Positions 1-12,550 are shown, counted from the first letter of the stretch. The stretch is DNA of 64,000 bases from Parasponia andersonii (GCA_002914805.1 JXTB01000586.1:129195-193194); one strand, 5' to 3'. The notes: generated from the sequence alone by a model not told the origin. Made by a program: numbers and translations.

Positions 1-749
1 TTTCTTCTTTTCTACTCTTAGAATTTCAGCTCCTTAGACAGTGTGATAAATTCAAGCATGAGATTACATGAAAGATTGTGAGGATATAGAGGGAGGAATA
101 AGGAGCTACAGCTTGGTTAAAGAGGAGAAGAGCGACATATACATTATAAACCAATTATAAAGGGCAGAAGTGACATTTCAGGTGGGTATATGCATATTTT
201 TCAGAGTTTTATTGAGGGAAGCATATGTGCCAAAATATGCCTCTCTTATAATGCATATTTAACCTGCCTTCTGGCATATAGTCCCAATCTGTACGGGTCA
301 CCTACATAAACACCAACGTATGTACATTGTTATAAAAATTGTAAAAGAAATGGCGTTGGGAATCTAATAATGGCGTGACAGATAAGGGTAGCAGAGCATG
401 CAAACGACATCACTGTTGACATTTTATTTTTTATTTATTTTTATTTTTTTAGTGGACAGATTTTTTCATTTTTTTTATTGGTGATAATGTAAACCCAACT
501 TGGATACATATGACGCAATCACAAAATTTGATTTTTAGTCCATAAATAAAGAGAAGCAGCCATTGACAAAAGGGCATTAATGTAATAACACATTATCTAG
601 ACAAAATAATAGATACTAATATTTTAATCAAAGAGTTGAGACTACTTAAGTGGGATATCATCATTTTTGCTTAACGCAAAGTCCAGACTCCAAAGGAGAA
701 AATAAGGTTGGCTGTCTCAGACTCTCTCAAGTGCCTCTTCCACGCAAAA
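1..749. other. Upstream/intergenic region and 5' leader of the ER-body-type gene
   Basis: AT-rich sequence with T-runs around 424-475 and no convincing coding region. The last ~70 bases are probably promoter and 5' untranslated leader of the gene starting at 750. I see no clear TATA box, repeat or RNA gene. Confidence 0.5.
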
Positions 750-3700
750 ATGGAGGTAAGGAGGCAATGGGAGGAGGTAGAGGCAGAGGCTGAAAAGGAG
801 GACGTGGCTCTGAGAGGAAGGGTGCCACGTCATCACACTACCACCGCTGCTACGGTTACTACTTCTAAGGATGGTGGCAGTAGTAGTAGTCACCATGAAT
901 CCTCAGACTCTTCTTCCAGTGAAGATGAATCTTCAAAGAACGAAAAAGTTACTGGAAAAAAATCAAGTAATGGCATTTCCCACGAAGGAAATGGAGGTAA
1001 GAGAGTTATGGGTTTGCTTTACTTTTTGGCTCTATATTCTTTTGACTTGGGTTTTTGGGTGATGGAATGACCATGGTTTTGATTTTTGAAGAGTAATCTA
1101 GTGTTGAAACCAAACTCCATTTGTGGGTTCGGTTTTGAGACGCAGGCAGACATTAGTATTGGTTAATAGTAGGTCTTTTTTAATTATTTTTTTTGCCCAT
1201 GACGCATTTTGTTGATCAAGAAGAATCAATTTGGTTCCTTTAAGTTGAACCTTTTTTCTTAAGCCATTTCTGAGTTTAGTAGGAGAAGCATCTAGCTATG
1301 AACAGGTCAAAGTCTAACTTTCACTCAGATTAAGATTACTAAAGTCCTTTTACTGTGAAAGAGAGTTGTCTTGTTCACTGTTTAGGTTCTGTTTGGTTGC
1401 CTAAGAATCTCCGTGATTTAGAAAAAGGTTAGGGACCTACTTTAATCCTGTAAAGTTATTTTTTATTTGTTTATTTCTTTTTTCCTTTCGTACTTCGAAG
1501 TTTAAAATTGTGGTGAGCCTTTGTCTTAAGTTTTATATCCTTTCTGATTTCCAAAAAAAAAAAAATGAAAAAAAGGTTTTAGACCCTTTCTTTTCATCTC
1601 CACTCCAACTTTCTGAAAATCAATTTTTCACAGTATCTTATATGTGATTTCCCTCTTCTATGGCTAAGTTGAAATGTTTTTCCTTCATATAATTGTTGAC
1701 TTTATAGGCAACTTCTAGATTGATTGACTGTATGGTTTCAGGTACAGAATCCTCAAATGGGCATTATGGATTGCAAGATGGGGTTGTTGATTTGCCGATT
1801 TCCAAGGAAAATCCAGTGGATCAGATACTAGATTTTGACGACGACTCGCAATTTCCATTACTAGGAGTTGCATCAAACCATCATTTTGAGGTTGAAATCC
1901 AGAACAATGACTCACCTGCTTTTGGTCCATCATCTTCCCAGAAGTCTTCCCAGGAGGAAAATGGAGTCCATGCCGATCTAAACAATGGGAAAACTGAATA
2001 TAATGAAGCTGACTTAAGAGACAAAAGTATTGAAGAACTAAGGGAATTATATCTTGCAAAATTATGTGAGAAGCCAGGCCCACATGAGTTCTACTGTCCT
2101 AATTGTAAGACCTGCATCACAAAGGTTTATGTTAGAGAGGTAGAAATTAGACCTTCTACTCCACCACGTACTGAACCTGTTGAAAGAGTTAGATGCACAT
2201 CTTGCTTCAGTTTCCTCCTCATTCCTGCAGGTACATTTCTTTTTGGAGGTTTTAACTGTGTTGTTTTTTTTTTCCCATATATTTATTATGATGATGATAC
2301 GGGGAAAGAAAAAGGGATATTTCATATTGTGTGTTATCTGTATAATTTTATTTTATTTTTCGTCCACTTGAGATGTTTTAGTATTTTTTAATTTACCTTC
2401 TTAGCTGATCTCTTATATCAAGGCTCGTCAGAAAGGCCGTGGCTTTAACCATTTGTTTCATTTTGACAGGCTGGTTATTCCCTGACTGGTCAATTGATAA
2501 TAGGGAGAGGACTGATACTGACGAAGGTAACTAATTCTCATTCTTTCCACAGAAGTTTAATGCAATAATTTTTAATTAGCAATTTTAATAAAATGCCATT
2601 ACAAATTGCATCGTATAATTGTAAATGTAGTTGCAAACAATTTTCTCAAGTATGGATCTGATCATATTCCACTTGATATTGAATTGAGAGGGAAAAACAA
2701 CCGTCTAATTTCAAATGGTAGAATGATTATTACCTTATAAACATAACCTTCTAGAGACATGTCTAGCCATGTCAGAGAGAGTTTTAGATAATAAAATGTA
2801 TGTTACCAATACATGCAGCTGGTCCTTTATACTGCATCCGATGGGAAAGAAACATGAAGACTTCTGGTAGTGCTTATTATATCATTTGTTAGGCTTTATT
2901 TATCAATGAAAATTAGAAAATACCTTTGCCCTTTTTTTATTTATTTAAAGACATTTTTTCCCTCATTGTTTATGAACCTTTTTATTTTGATCTTAAGATG
3001 ACATTAAGTGTTCAGTGACCAAAACTTCAAAAACATTTCCTCATCAATGTTGCTATAGCCTATAGGCCTACTTCTTACGTGATGTTTTCAATGCAGGAGA
3101 GCCAGTTCCTTCGTCTAGCTTACATGGACAACAACATAATCAGAATAGTCAAAAAGCGCCAGCCAAATCTCCAGCGCCTAACCAATCTGGGGTAGGTGTA
3201 TCTGCAACAATTAATCCCGCAGATGATATTTCTGGGGACAGTACTGGACTAAACCTTGTTCTACCATTCAACAAGACTGAAATAATATCTGGTCAAAGTG
3301 ATAGAACTCCAGTGCCTGAAGAGCCAAATCCAGTTAGCGTAACTCTGGCAACTAATCCCGTGTCCAATAATTCTGACAATATTACTGGCCTCGGAGAGCA
3401 AGCTCCTTCAAACAACTTAAATGGAATTCCACATGATCGAAAACCTTGGCTGCTTGGCTCAGTCGGGGCAATTTTCTCTGCAATAACTAAACCCTTGGGA
3501 AACAATTCTGAAAACAGTGTTAACCTTCAAGTTCCCGTTCCACATGACAAGATACCAATAGTACCTGATATTGATGTAACTCTAAATGTAGAAACTAAGC
3601 CCTCCACATCTGAAATTGATGAAGATGTTTCAACTCCAAAACCCGTACAGCTTCCAGAAGTTATAGCTCGTGGAGGTAAAGTAGATGGTGCAGTGGCGCA

Positions 3701-4841
3701 CAAATATACAGGTATAGCCAGGCCATTATTTTACGTAGTTTCTTCTCATGGCATGCCACGTTTTCATCATTGGTTTCATCCTGTGCCTTTGTTTCTGTAC
3801 ATTATTATAATGTAGGGAAAAGTTGTGATGTTATTTTTTTGAAGCAGGGCCAGCCCAAGACGGATGTCCTGGTCAAATAGCCATCGTTATGGGATCAATA
3901 CAAACACCACTGCTTTCCAGACAAAGGAGTCGTAAAACATGGGAAATTGTAAAGAGCATTGTATATGGCGGATTAGCTGAATCAATTACAAGCTTAGGCA
4001 TTGTGACATCTGCAGCTAGTGGTGACGCTACTACATGTAAGCAGTTGCCTAATTCTCTCTAGAATGCTAAGAAAATTTATAATATATAGAGCCCTTGAAT
4101 CTAGGTTACAGGATTATAAGTTTGATTATGTACGTATTGCTTGAATGAACTATTTTATATTTGCAGTGAACATCCTAGCTTTAGCATTGGCAAATCTCCT
4201 AGGCGGACTATTCATTATTGGTCACCATGTGAGTAAATTCTTTCCTTTTTATTTATATCGCTTCATTCAATAATATTATGGTACTGAATCATAACCCGTG
4301 AATGCATACAATAGAATTTAATGTTCTTCTAATTCTTGCATCTTGAACTTGTATGTTACAGCTTTGGGAACTAAAAGAAGACAGGTCAAAAATACATTCC
4401 ATTGAAACAGAAGAACATGTTGATCGGTATCAAGAAGTTCTTGGAAAGAGAGAGAATTTCGTTCTTCATGCCTTTTTTGCTGTACTATCATTCCTTGTTT
4501 TTGGATTAGTTCCTCCTGTGGTTTACGGCTTCTCCTTCCATCAGAGTGACGACAAGGACCTGAAGCTTGCTGCAGTTGCGGCTGCCTCTCTCATATGTAT
4601 CACAATACTGTCCTTTGCAAAGGCCTACACACAAAAACCATCCAAGTATATCAAGACGGTTACATACTATGTTGTCGTTGGTCTTGGAGTCTCAGGAGCT
4701 TCTTACTTAGCTGGTGAGTTGATCAACCAACTGTTGGAGAAGCTTAACTGGTCCAAGTCAACTCCACCTACTGCTCTTCCTCTTGTTGGGATGGGTGCAG
4801 GGAATCAGTCATGGCAATCCTACCAGAGAGTATCATGTTGA
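750..4841 (+). CDS. Membrane protein of ER body-like protein (VIT/CCC1-like C-terminus)
   Basis: Exons 750-996, 1742-2230, 2470-2526, 3097-3711, 3848-4036, 4167-4228 and 4362-4841 join in frame with GT..AG borders to give 712 residues. The N-terminal part is acidic and serine-rich. Near residues 199-237 lies a cysteine pair set (FYCPNCKTC, then RCTSC) that looks like a zinc ribbon. A low-complexity Pro/Asn/Ser linker follows. From about residue 470 (GCPGQIAIVMGSI...) the protein is membrane-embedded with several hydrophobic segments and resembles the vacuolar iron transporter (VIT1/CCC1) fold. In Arabidopsis MEB1 and MEB2 have this architecture and were reported as ER-body membrane proteins able to move iron and manganese in yeast; whether this copy does so is inference. 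ATG 750 is chosen because it is the first ATG in the open frame of exon 1. Exon 4 could also end at an internal GT near 3675. Confidence 0.85.
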
Positions 4842-5918
4842 CCATGAAATTTTTGTAGTAGTTGTTTATCTTGAGAAGATTCTAATGTTTACTTTGCTGG
4901 GGAACCTCTTTCTAATAAAGTGGGACTTTTTTTCTGTGTTTTTTCTTTTTTCGTGGCTTATTATGAAGCAACAATGAATCATCCTACAATTGTATGGGGA
5001 TTCGAATGACGTCTTGTGATGGGAAAAATGGTCATGTTGTAGTTGAGTCTAGTACTACTGTGTAACAAAGCTGTTGTTCCATTTCATTGTTTATTTGGAG
5101 TTATATGAGCATTGAGCAGTAATAAGTTGGTGCTTAAATCTTGTACTTCCTCCATTATGCAATAGACTTCCATTGCTATGAATTTTTTTTTTTAATGTTC
5201 AGATTGAACCATGCAAGGAACAAAGAATGAACAGAGAGCCCCTGGGCTCTCAGGACTAGAGCAATGCTATATATCCCGATTGAGCTCACATGTGAAATTC
5301 TCATTGTTGATATTTAGTTCTTTGTCATAGTGTTTTTATCCAATCGGTATACAAGAATAGTAGACTAAAAATTCTGAATATGCAAAGGTAAATGAAAGTT
5401 ATACAACAAAGAGAATTTCACATGTGAGCTCGTACTTGCTTTGAATGGATATTATTTTTTCTTTCATTAATTGTCACTTAAAGAGCTATTCAAGTAATAA
5501 AGGTGTTATAGCATTTTCTTTTATCCAACTTACAAAACGAAAATTAACCACCAATTTAAAAATAATCAGGACAATGTCCCACTCTTCCAGATGTGCATTT
5601 CCGTACGATGAAAGAGGAATTTGACAACACAAGAAGAACAATAAAGAATTTATACTTGCCATTGAGTCATACAGTTTTCATAAAAAATTGTATTAAAATA
5701 AAAATGTGTAACCAGTAAAATTAACAACATGACTCACTGGGAGGAAAATTACAACTTGGCCGAATTTTCTTATTCACCTCAGATCAGTGTCATGCACAGG
5801 CATAACAACTATGTTACACTATACGTAATGGAACTCAAATGGGCACTAATTAGACAGTGTAAAACACTATAAGTTTTGTTGTCAATGACTTTTACGTATT
5901 ACACAAGTTAAGAATCAT
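4842..5918. other. Convergent intergenic region (3' UTRs) with a short inverted repeat
   Basis: Holds the 3' untranslated ends of the two convergent genes (AATAAA-like signal near 4914) and the inverted repeat listed at 5282-5431. A small self-complementary stem (AGAGCCCCTGGGCTCT) lies near 5238. No coding region is seen. Confidence 0.6.
5282..5431. repeat. Perfect 21-bp inverted repeat around a 108-bp loop
   Basis: Bases 5282-5302 (starting GAGCTCACATGTG) are exactly reverse-complementary to 5411-5431. A weaker match continues inward (TTGTTG on both arms). Total span is 150 bp. The size fits a small MITE or a long-loop hairpin. No convincing target-site duplication is visible. Confidence 0.85.
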
Positions 5919-8283
5919 TTAAAAGATCCATCTTGGAGAGGAATGCACGGCACTTGGCCGGGGTCTGTTATTTTGCTCCGAGCTGTTCCGCTTCTTCATG
6001 ATTGAGGACACAGTTGGGCTGTAATAGTCGTTGCTTCTTTGAGAAGTAGCACCTTGAGAATACATCTTTCTTCCATGGATGAAGCTCCTTTGATTTTCAA
6101 GCAAAGCCCCACGAGCCATTGGGTTCCTTTGGACGGCTCCCCACCTATTGTAGCTCACACAGCTCTGGCTCCTACCAACTTGCTGAAACTTTCCCTCTCT
6201 AGGACTCGTATAATTTCGACTCTCAGCGGTCTCTGCAGAGTACATGGTCTCTCCCTCACTGCTATAACCATTTTGATGCATCCCTAAAATTTCGACCGGG
6301 GATGAGCTAGACTGGACCTCACTCTGAGCCCTGTTTACAGAACCTGTTGAGGCAACTTCAGCATCTGCATCAGGACTGCCGAGTCCTCTATTCTTAATTT
6401 GGTCTTCTTCTTCCCTTCCTGGACTCTCTGATGGTGGTTCCTTGATAAAATTCTCACCAGAATTTGGGGGCAGCTGTTTTGCAGGCTGCTGTAGAATTGC
6501 AGGTTTAGCTACCTTTGGAGGAAAATTGATATCCAAAAGCTGAACTGGAGTAGTTTGTTTTTTCCGAAGAGGAACAGAATTTAATTTTGGGGATTCATAT
6601 ATTTCTGGAGTAGGAATTCCCTGTACATGCATGGTATGTGGATCTGTTAGGATATCTTCTTCAACAGTGTCTGCTGCAGGAGAACAGCTTAGTCCAGGTT
6701 GATTCCTGGCCTTTGAGACAGTATTAGACGAAGATGGTGTGCCATCCTGATCCGCTTCTGTCGACTTGAAAACCCGTCGCAGAGTGAAGGAAGCACAAGA
6801 ATGCTCACTTTTCTGGCCCGTAGACATTAATCTTATAATTGGTAATTTGGGTTTGTTGAGATCGTCAAGGCTACCTTCCCAATGCTGGTTTAACCAATCA
6901 CAGATGATGGGAATGGGGATGCCAAATTGCATAGGAAAATCCTTTTTCCATGATGACGAGGATGATGAAGATGTGGATGAGGATTTGTTGGTTGGCGATG
7001 TGGCCAGTTTCATAGGATCACAGATCATGAAAGCAAGATTGCCTTGTGCATCAAATCCGGCTGACCCAGGGCTCCACATTACTCCATCAGCGGACAATTT
7101 TATGAGATTATCAGTGGCTATCACCACCTTCCCTTCACCAACTGTTAACTCCTCTTTGTCAGTGTGGCCTAAAAGATAAACCACATTGCCCAGATCCAGA
7201 CTTGGTTTAAAACATGTCTTCAAGAAGTAAGGATGTTGCCCCTGCGCATTTGAATCTCCGTCCATGGAATCTAAACCCACTATTGTAAGATCTAAAACAG
7301 AACTGGTGATGAAAAACCTGCAACCAGAAGAAAGAGTAAGAAAATTTAGTAGATATCTTCACTCTCTTTCATTAGCCAACGACTGTACGGTTACACTAGT
7401 TATTATACTCAAGATCTTAGTCTAGTTAATCTAATTTAGATCTATATGATAAAAGAAAGAAAATGCACAAGACCTATATAATTAAACATCCGAGGTAAGC
7501 AACAAGCAATTAATCCCTTCAATCAGTAGCAACTACGAAGAGAGATTTAATTTGAGTAAGTGGTCCACAAGTTAGAACAGGATTGCATACAAATAGATGA
7601 AACAGAATCATGATTATCATCATTACTGCAACCCAAGTCCTAGTCATCATTCATCTTTGACCAATTCAAATATCTCGAACACAAAGCGAACATAACCCAG
7701 AACATAAAATAATAAACTTGACTTAGCATTTCCATTAATGGCTGAGAATAATGTACTAGGATGAACACAACTGAAAATGTCGAACAGTTTGATAACTATC
7801 ATACGGGACCCCACGAAACGCGAAAACAGAAAAGATTACTGTTCTTCAAGCCACACCTAATGCATCTAGTTTGCTCACTTGAGGTAGCTTGCTTCTATTC
7901 CTATAAGAAAAACCAAGATTAAAGCACAAAAACCCAGCATCGAACTTCTTCTATTGTTCACATAATCCGAAAAACGAAACGAAACCCAGATATCAAAACA
8001 AGCCAAAAAGCCTAAACCTCAGGTACCTGTGGGGAACGAGACTCGAAGCGACACCGTTCTGTAACCGGATCTCGGCGCTTTCTGCAGCGTTTACGGACGG
8101 AATGTTGACATGGGTAGTCAAAAGGAGGTGCCTGTGGATCAGAAATCCAGTACCGGAGATCCCATTTCCAGCACCTGAGATTCTGGCCATTGCCGGAGCC
8201 TTACCGGAAAATATGGCTCCTTTCATCCTCTCAGACTTGCTCACTCCCTTGCAGAAACACCATGATTCTCTCAAACCCCCCAT
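5919..8283 (-). CDS. Trypsin-like serine protease-domain protein (PA clan), plant-specific
   Basis: Two exons on the minus strand, 8283-8027 and 7317-5919, join in frame (phase 2) for 551 residues. ATG 8283 is preferred because MGGLRESWCFCKG is the conserved start of this family as I remember it. The N-terminal ~190 residues have a trypsin fold signature: GTGFLIHRHLLLTTH gives a candidate catalytic His58, SSVLDLTIVGLD gives Asp95, and SPGSAGFDAQGNLAF gives Ser171, the equivalent of the usual GNSGGP motif. The residues are in the expected order and spacing. The C-terminal ~350 residues are Ser/Pro-rich and look disordered. No signal peptide or membrane segment is seen, so a cytosolic or nuclear location is inferred. 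Protease activity is inferred from motifs only. The 3' end is convergent with the ER-body-type gene. Confidence 0.85.
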
Positions 8284-9715
8284 TTTGAGCAAAAGCTTGG
8301 ATTCGGGGGGAGATTCAGCAGCTTTCCGTGTAAGAATTATCGGATCTGTAGAAAGACTGACATTCTAGCTTCAGTTTTACAGATGGGTTTCCATAGTTAT
8401 TGGCTCTCCACTTGAAGAAAATGAGAGAGAGTTGTACGAGGCGTCGAGGTGGTCGTGAAATGAGTAAAGGCTGTGGGTTCGAATGAGCTGGAAATTTGGC
8501 CAAAAAAGGAAAAAGTCTTAAAAAGGATCCAAGAAAGAGTGAACTAGAGTGAAAGAACAATAGAACTACCTTTGCTTGAAACTTGAGAGTTGTGGCAAAT
8601 TTGGAAGAGATCTCTTCGGTTACTGTCGGTGTAATGCAATATCCATGCTATTAAAGGACTACTATGCAATTTTCTTTCTTTCATTTTCTGAATGATTTAG
8701 TTTTTTTTTTCCCCCTTTTTTTTCTGTCAAAATGAATGATTGATTGAGCAAGGTTTTGAGGAATTTGTAACAATTATTGTCCATGTTCAAACATTTGGAG
8801 ATTTAAGCAGTAGTATATTAGAGAGTCAGTTTATTTCATTTTCTCACGTTATCATTTTGTTTTTTTTTTTTTTTTGAGCTGTGCATATACAGAAGGGAAC
8901 TTATAAAATTATAAGAAGAGGACCACATGGATATCAAAATTAAAAAATGGGAGTTAGCAGGGATCGTTGCATTGATGTTTTTATTGTGCAGGAAAATGGA
9001 TATATACTATTTTGTAAGACAAGTATAATCATCAATATATGATTGGCTAAGAAGAAATAAGTAAACACCACGAAATGGAAACTAAGCACTATGCATGTGG
9101 GTCAATAATTGAAACAATTCTTCGAACAAGCCGGATGTACAAGGGGCCCTAGATCTATTGATAATTGGCAGTTGTCATAAACCTCCAATTTTAATCGATG
9201 GCGACCTCTTTGTTCAAACATGATTGATGATTATTCGTTAGAATCAATCAAATCACTAATTCTCTTCTGTTACCCAAGAAAAACCTTAGTTTTGACCAAC
9301 TGGCTTGAACCATTTATATAGATGCAATAAGGTTTCGATTCTTTCCGACAATAGAGATCGAGTACCTATTCATTTATCTGAGCTGAGTAAAATTTGACGA
9401 GAACACCCCACTCCCTGACATTGCATATCTGGTATTGGATTTTACAATAGTAGAATTCGATGCAAATAGTCTTGAACCTTGTGTTGAGTCACCCATCCAG
9501 ATTCATGCCAAACAGACCCCAAATTCATAGATTAAATGCTGAACCCTAAATCTTCTTAACAAAATATATTTATCATTTAACTAAGATGCTGCAGCTAAGA
9601 TATCATCATCCAAAAAACTATCCACATTATACGTAGTTTAGAGACAAAATGACAAAATATTCCAAGACTTCATTAACGAGACAACATAGTTATTTTCCTA
9701 CTTTCCTCAGCTGCC
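8284..9715. other. Promoter/5' leader of the protease-like gene, then intergenic DNA
   Basis: The first ~280 bases (to about 8560) are probably 5' leader and promoter of the minus-strand protease-like gene. The rest is AT-rich with T-runs near 8700 and 8860. I see no further gene, repeat or RNA. Confidence 0.5.
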
Positions 9716-11219
9716 CTAGCTTTTGTCCAGAGCTGCAACAGAGAACCATATCAGAGTAAGATCATGATAAATAAACCCGAGAGAAAAAATCATGTCCACC
9801 GAACCCTCCAAAAAAAGTCCCAAACAAAGGTAATAATCTATATAGAATATAGATCTTCAAACACAACCGAAAAAAAAATGTACTCCAACGGTATCCAATA
9901 AAATCAAGCAGTTAAAAGAGGCCATTGACAAGTATAAAACGAGAAACGGATTTCCAGTGAGACAATATGCTATTGATCCCAAAGCCCTGAAAATAAACTC
10001 TTCAACTTTTTCATATAGAGAGAAAGAGAACTCACGGTTGTAGTTAAGAAGCTTCTCGATGAGATCAACATGAGTCATGAGCATTCGCCGACAACAGTAA
10101 TGAACCAAACTCAAGGCATCAAGAGCATCTCTGCAAATAAAATCATCAAAGTCACCAAGGCAACTCAACCATGTCTTCTAGTAGGCAATGATTGTAGTAA
10201 GATACCGTACAAAAGTAAGAATAAATTGATTATTCTAACTTTATTCCACTTGACGAATGCAAATTATCAACATTCAACATGTAGCACTAGTCACTACGCC
10301 CATAATCTGGGGCTTCCAAAATGTTTACCAAGCCTTTTAAGCATCACTGCTTTATGCCATTAAAGGCCATTGATCAATGAGATTTTTACATGAAACTCAT
10401 GTGTGACAACTTAAACAGTTTTTGGAATTGGCACTTGCTTCTCTTAACAATCGGTGATCAAACATAACACGGTTAGATTTCATCTTAAAAAATGATTTTA
10501 CATCTTCAACAGGGTAGTCAAGGACCTTAATGACTAATAAACTAAGCACAAGAAAGCCCATCCAACCAATAAAAGAGAAGTATATACGTGTTTATAATTT
10601 ACAATCAAAGACAAGTATAATAAGTAGCCATTCCTACACTAGTAGCACTATACCATCCACTAACGAATTGTTTTTAGAACATTCTAGCATAACAAAGCAC
10701 CATAACTTCAAATTCTACTCATCCTTCAGAATAGTCTGCCTGGAGAAGATCAAGGTATGTGTCCTATTTGTTCCCAATTACCTACAACAAACACATTTTT
10801 AAACTAACAAATCAATGCATTAAAAATCATAATCGTGCAAAATCCACAAAACCAGAATGTGGATGCTATTAAAAAGGCAAAATATATGCTATAAAAACTT
10901 TCCCCTAATCACCCGTCTTGTATCTTTAAAGCTTTTAACTTTAAGAGTTCGTTTCATGGTTTGACAAAGCAATTTCGATGGGAAAAGAATGATTATCTTA
11001 AATATTCGAAACTAGACGGAATATACAACAAAAAAGATGATAACCCACTAAAACCCTAGACAATCAAATAAATTCGAACCTAGACGGAATATGCAAAAGA
11101 GAAGATAAACCCAGTAAAACCCTAGATAATCAAAAGAGTTAGAAGGGGGTTAATAGGATAAGGAGTAGGAATAAGAAAGACAGAAAGACCTTTCCGTAGG
11201 TGAAACAACGGACATGGAT
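9716..11219 (-). pseudogene. Non-processed pseudogene of RNA polymerase subunit RPB10
   Basis: Four blocks on the minus strand follow RPB10 in order: 11219-11190 (VRCFT.GK), 10781-10723 (VIGNK.DTYLDLLQADY), 10130-10036 ([16 protein letters not shown] and [14 protein letters not shown]) and 9732-9716 (LDKS then stop). RPB10 is a ~71-residue zinc subunit shared by the nuclear RNA polymerases. Introns are kept, so this is a DNA-level duplicate and not a retrocopy. Breaks: no ATG before block 1 (a T-tract on the minus strand takes its place); the second Cys of the CX2C zinc site reads Tyr (TAC); the invariant Trp after GNK is a TAG stop (10764-10766); the donor after block 2 reads ATGAGT instead of GTGAGT. 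The YCC zinc half-site is intact. A working copy must exist elsewhere in the genome. Confidence 0.85.
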
Positions 11220-12030
11220 TGAAAAAAAAAAAACGCTGCAGCAATAAAAGAATTATGAACCCCTAAAAATGATAAGAACAAAGAGAAACATCACATAACT
11301 TAACAAACTCTTATCTTCTCCAACCTTTTTCGATACAAAATTAATGTTATTAACAGATTATTACTTTCTTGAACTATTAATCATCCCACTCTAAAAAAAG
11401 TCCCAAAACTGAACAAGCTTTCTTTCATAAATGGGTTTTTTGAGCCATGAATCATATTCTATCTACACAAACAATCAAAATGCACAAGACATTGTTTATT
11501 AATTAATATAAACAAAAATAAATACTTATTTCAGTCTAAAGTTAACATAATCAAAATCACAAGAGTACCATGCCGAAAAGCTCAAAATAAGATCAATATG
11601 AAATCACTACAAAAGGTAAGCTTAGCACCAAAAACTTCATTCCCAACGACAACAACCTTTCCGATTATTGAACTTATAATCTAACCAACTACTTTAGAAA
11701 GTGAAATAATAGGAGATTAAACGAAGACATGAGAGATTAAACAATAAAAGAGATCAAAGAGAGAAATATTTAAATAGCAAAGGAGAAACAGCTGCAGAAA
11801 GTGAGAAAGAGACTCACGGTCACGACTCAAACTCAGGGAGAATGAGACTCGACGGTAGACGGCAGAGAGTTTCTACGGACTCCATCCATCTTCCATCAAT
11901 CTTTCAAACATGCAATCTGCAGTTAACATGCCAGAAGGGTTCCTTCTCAGAGTTGAGGTAGTGGTGCGGCTGAGAGAGTGAGAGAGGGAAAGAGTCGTGA
12001 AGTGAAAAACATAAAATAAAAAAAATCGTC
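11220..12030 (-). other. Probable remnant 5' leader, leader intron and promoter of the RPB10 relic
   Basis: On the minus strand, 11970-11820 is CT-rich leader-like sequence. It is followed by a GTGAGT donor-like site near 11818 and, just upstream of the first coding block, a CTGCAG acceptor-like site near 11237. This suggests that the duplicated segment included the 5' UTR exon and its intron. No other coding potential is seen. Confidence 0.35.
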
Positions 12031-12180
12031 CGAATTATGTGGTTTGTCTCAAGTTGCCCCTCACCTAAGAAAGTGTCGAGTTTACTTTTAAACCTCTAAA
12101 ATGCTAAGTATTCTGTCAAATGAATAGAAATAGTCATGTGCATGTCACATGATCCATATATCAGAGACTTTTTGGTAATT
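12031..12180 (+). repeat. Left arm of a diverged ~150-bp inverted repeat
   Basis: Runs from CGAATTATGTGGTTTG to CTTTTTGGTAATT. It matches the reverse complement of 14185-14335 over its whole length with substitutions and small indels; clear shared blocks are ATTATGTGGTTTGT, TTAAACCTCTAAAA and GACTTTTTGGTAATT. The pair could be terminal inverted repeats of a degraded DNA transposon or two solo copies of one repeat in opposite orientation. Confidence 0.7.
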
Positions 12181-12186
12181 TAATAC

Positions 12187-12541
12187 CGGGTAAACTACCA
12201 AAAAAAAAATTAAAAAATTCTTGAAATTTAGGTATTTTGTAATTTAAATTTTAAAATTTAGATTCTGCAAAATAATACCTAAAATTATGAATTTTTGAAA
12301 ATTAATTTCTTAAACTGACTTTTTGACCGTAAAAAAAAAATAATCATAATATCCTTTATTAAAACTGAATGAATCCTTGTTAATCTCCTTAATTTTGATA
12401 ATACTATTATCTTTTATCAATTAAAATTATTCAAAAAAAATTTCTTAATCCCAAGAGTATTATTTTACAAAATTCAAACTTAACTTCAAGATTTAAATTA
12501 TATAGCACTCAAACTTCAGGGTAGGTTTTTGCAATTCACCT
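12187..12541. mobile_element. MITE-like element with ~95-bp inverted ends and 8-bp target duplication
   Basis: The two ends are imperfect inverted repeats: the left end (GGTAAACTACCAAAAA... to GCAAAATAATACC) pairs with the reverse complement of the right end (GGTGAATTGCAAAAACC... to TTTTGTAAAATAATAC). The 8-mer TTTAATAC flanks both sides (12179-12186 and 12542-12549). The 8-bp duplication fits hAT-type integration; a Mutator-type origin is less likely but possible. No coding capacity. Confidence 0.7.
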
Positions 12542-12550
12542 TTTAATACT

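Noticed and set aside
1715..2325. Minus-strand open frames opposite exon 2 of the ER-body-type gene
   Set aside because: Antisense shadows; the + strand has matching splice sites and a family-like product.
9857..10168. 103-codon minus-strand frame read as a new gene
   Set aside because: Only its middle part is protein-like, and that part is the third RPB10 block. The rest is intron sequence read through.
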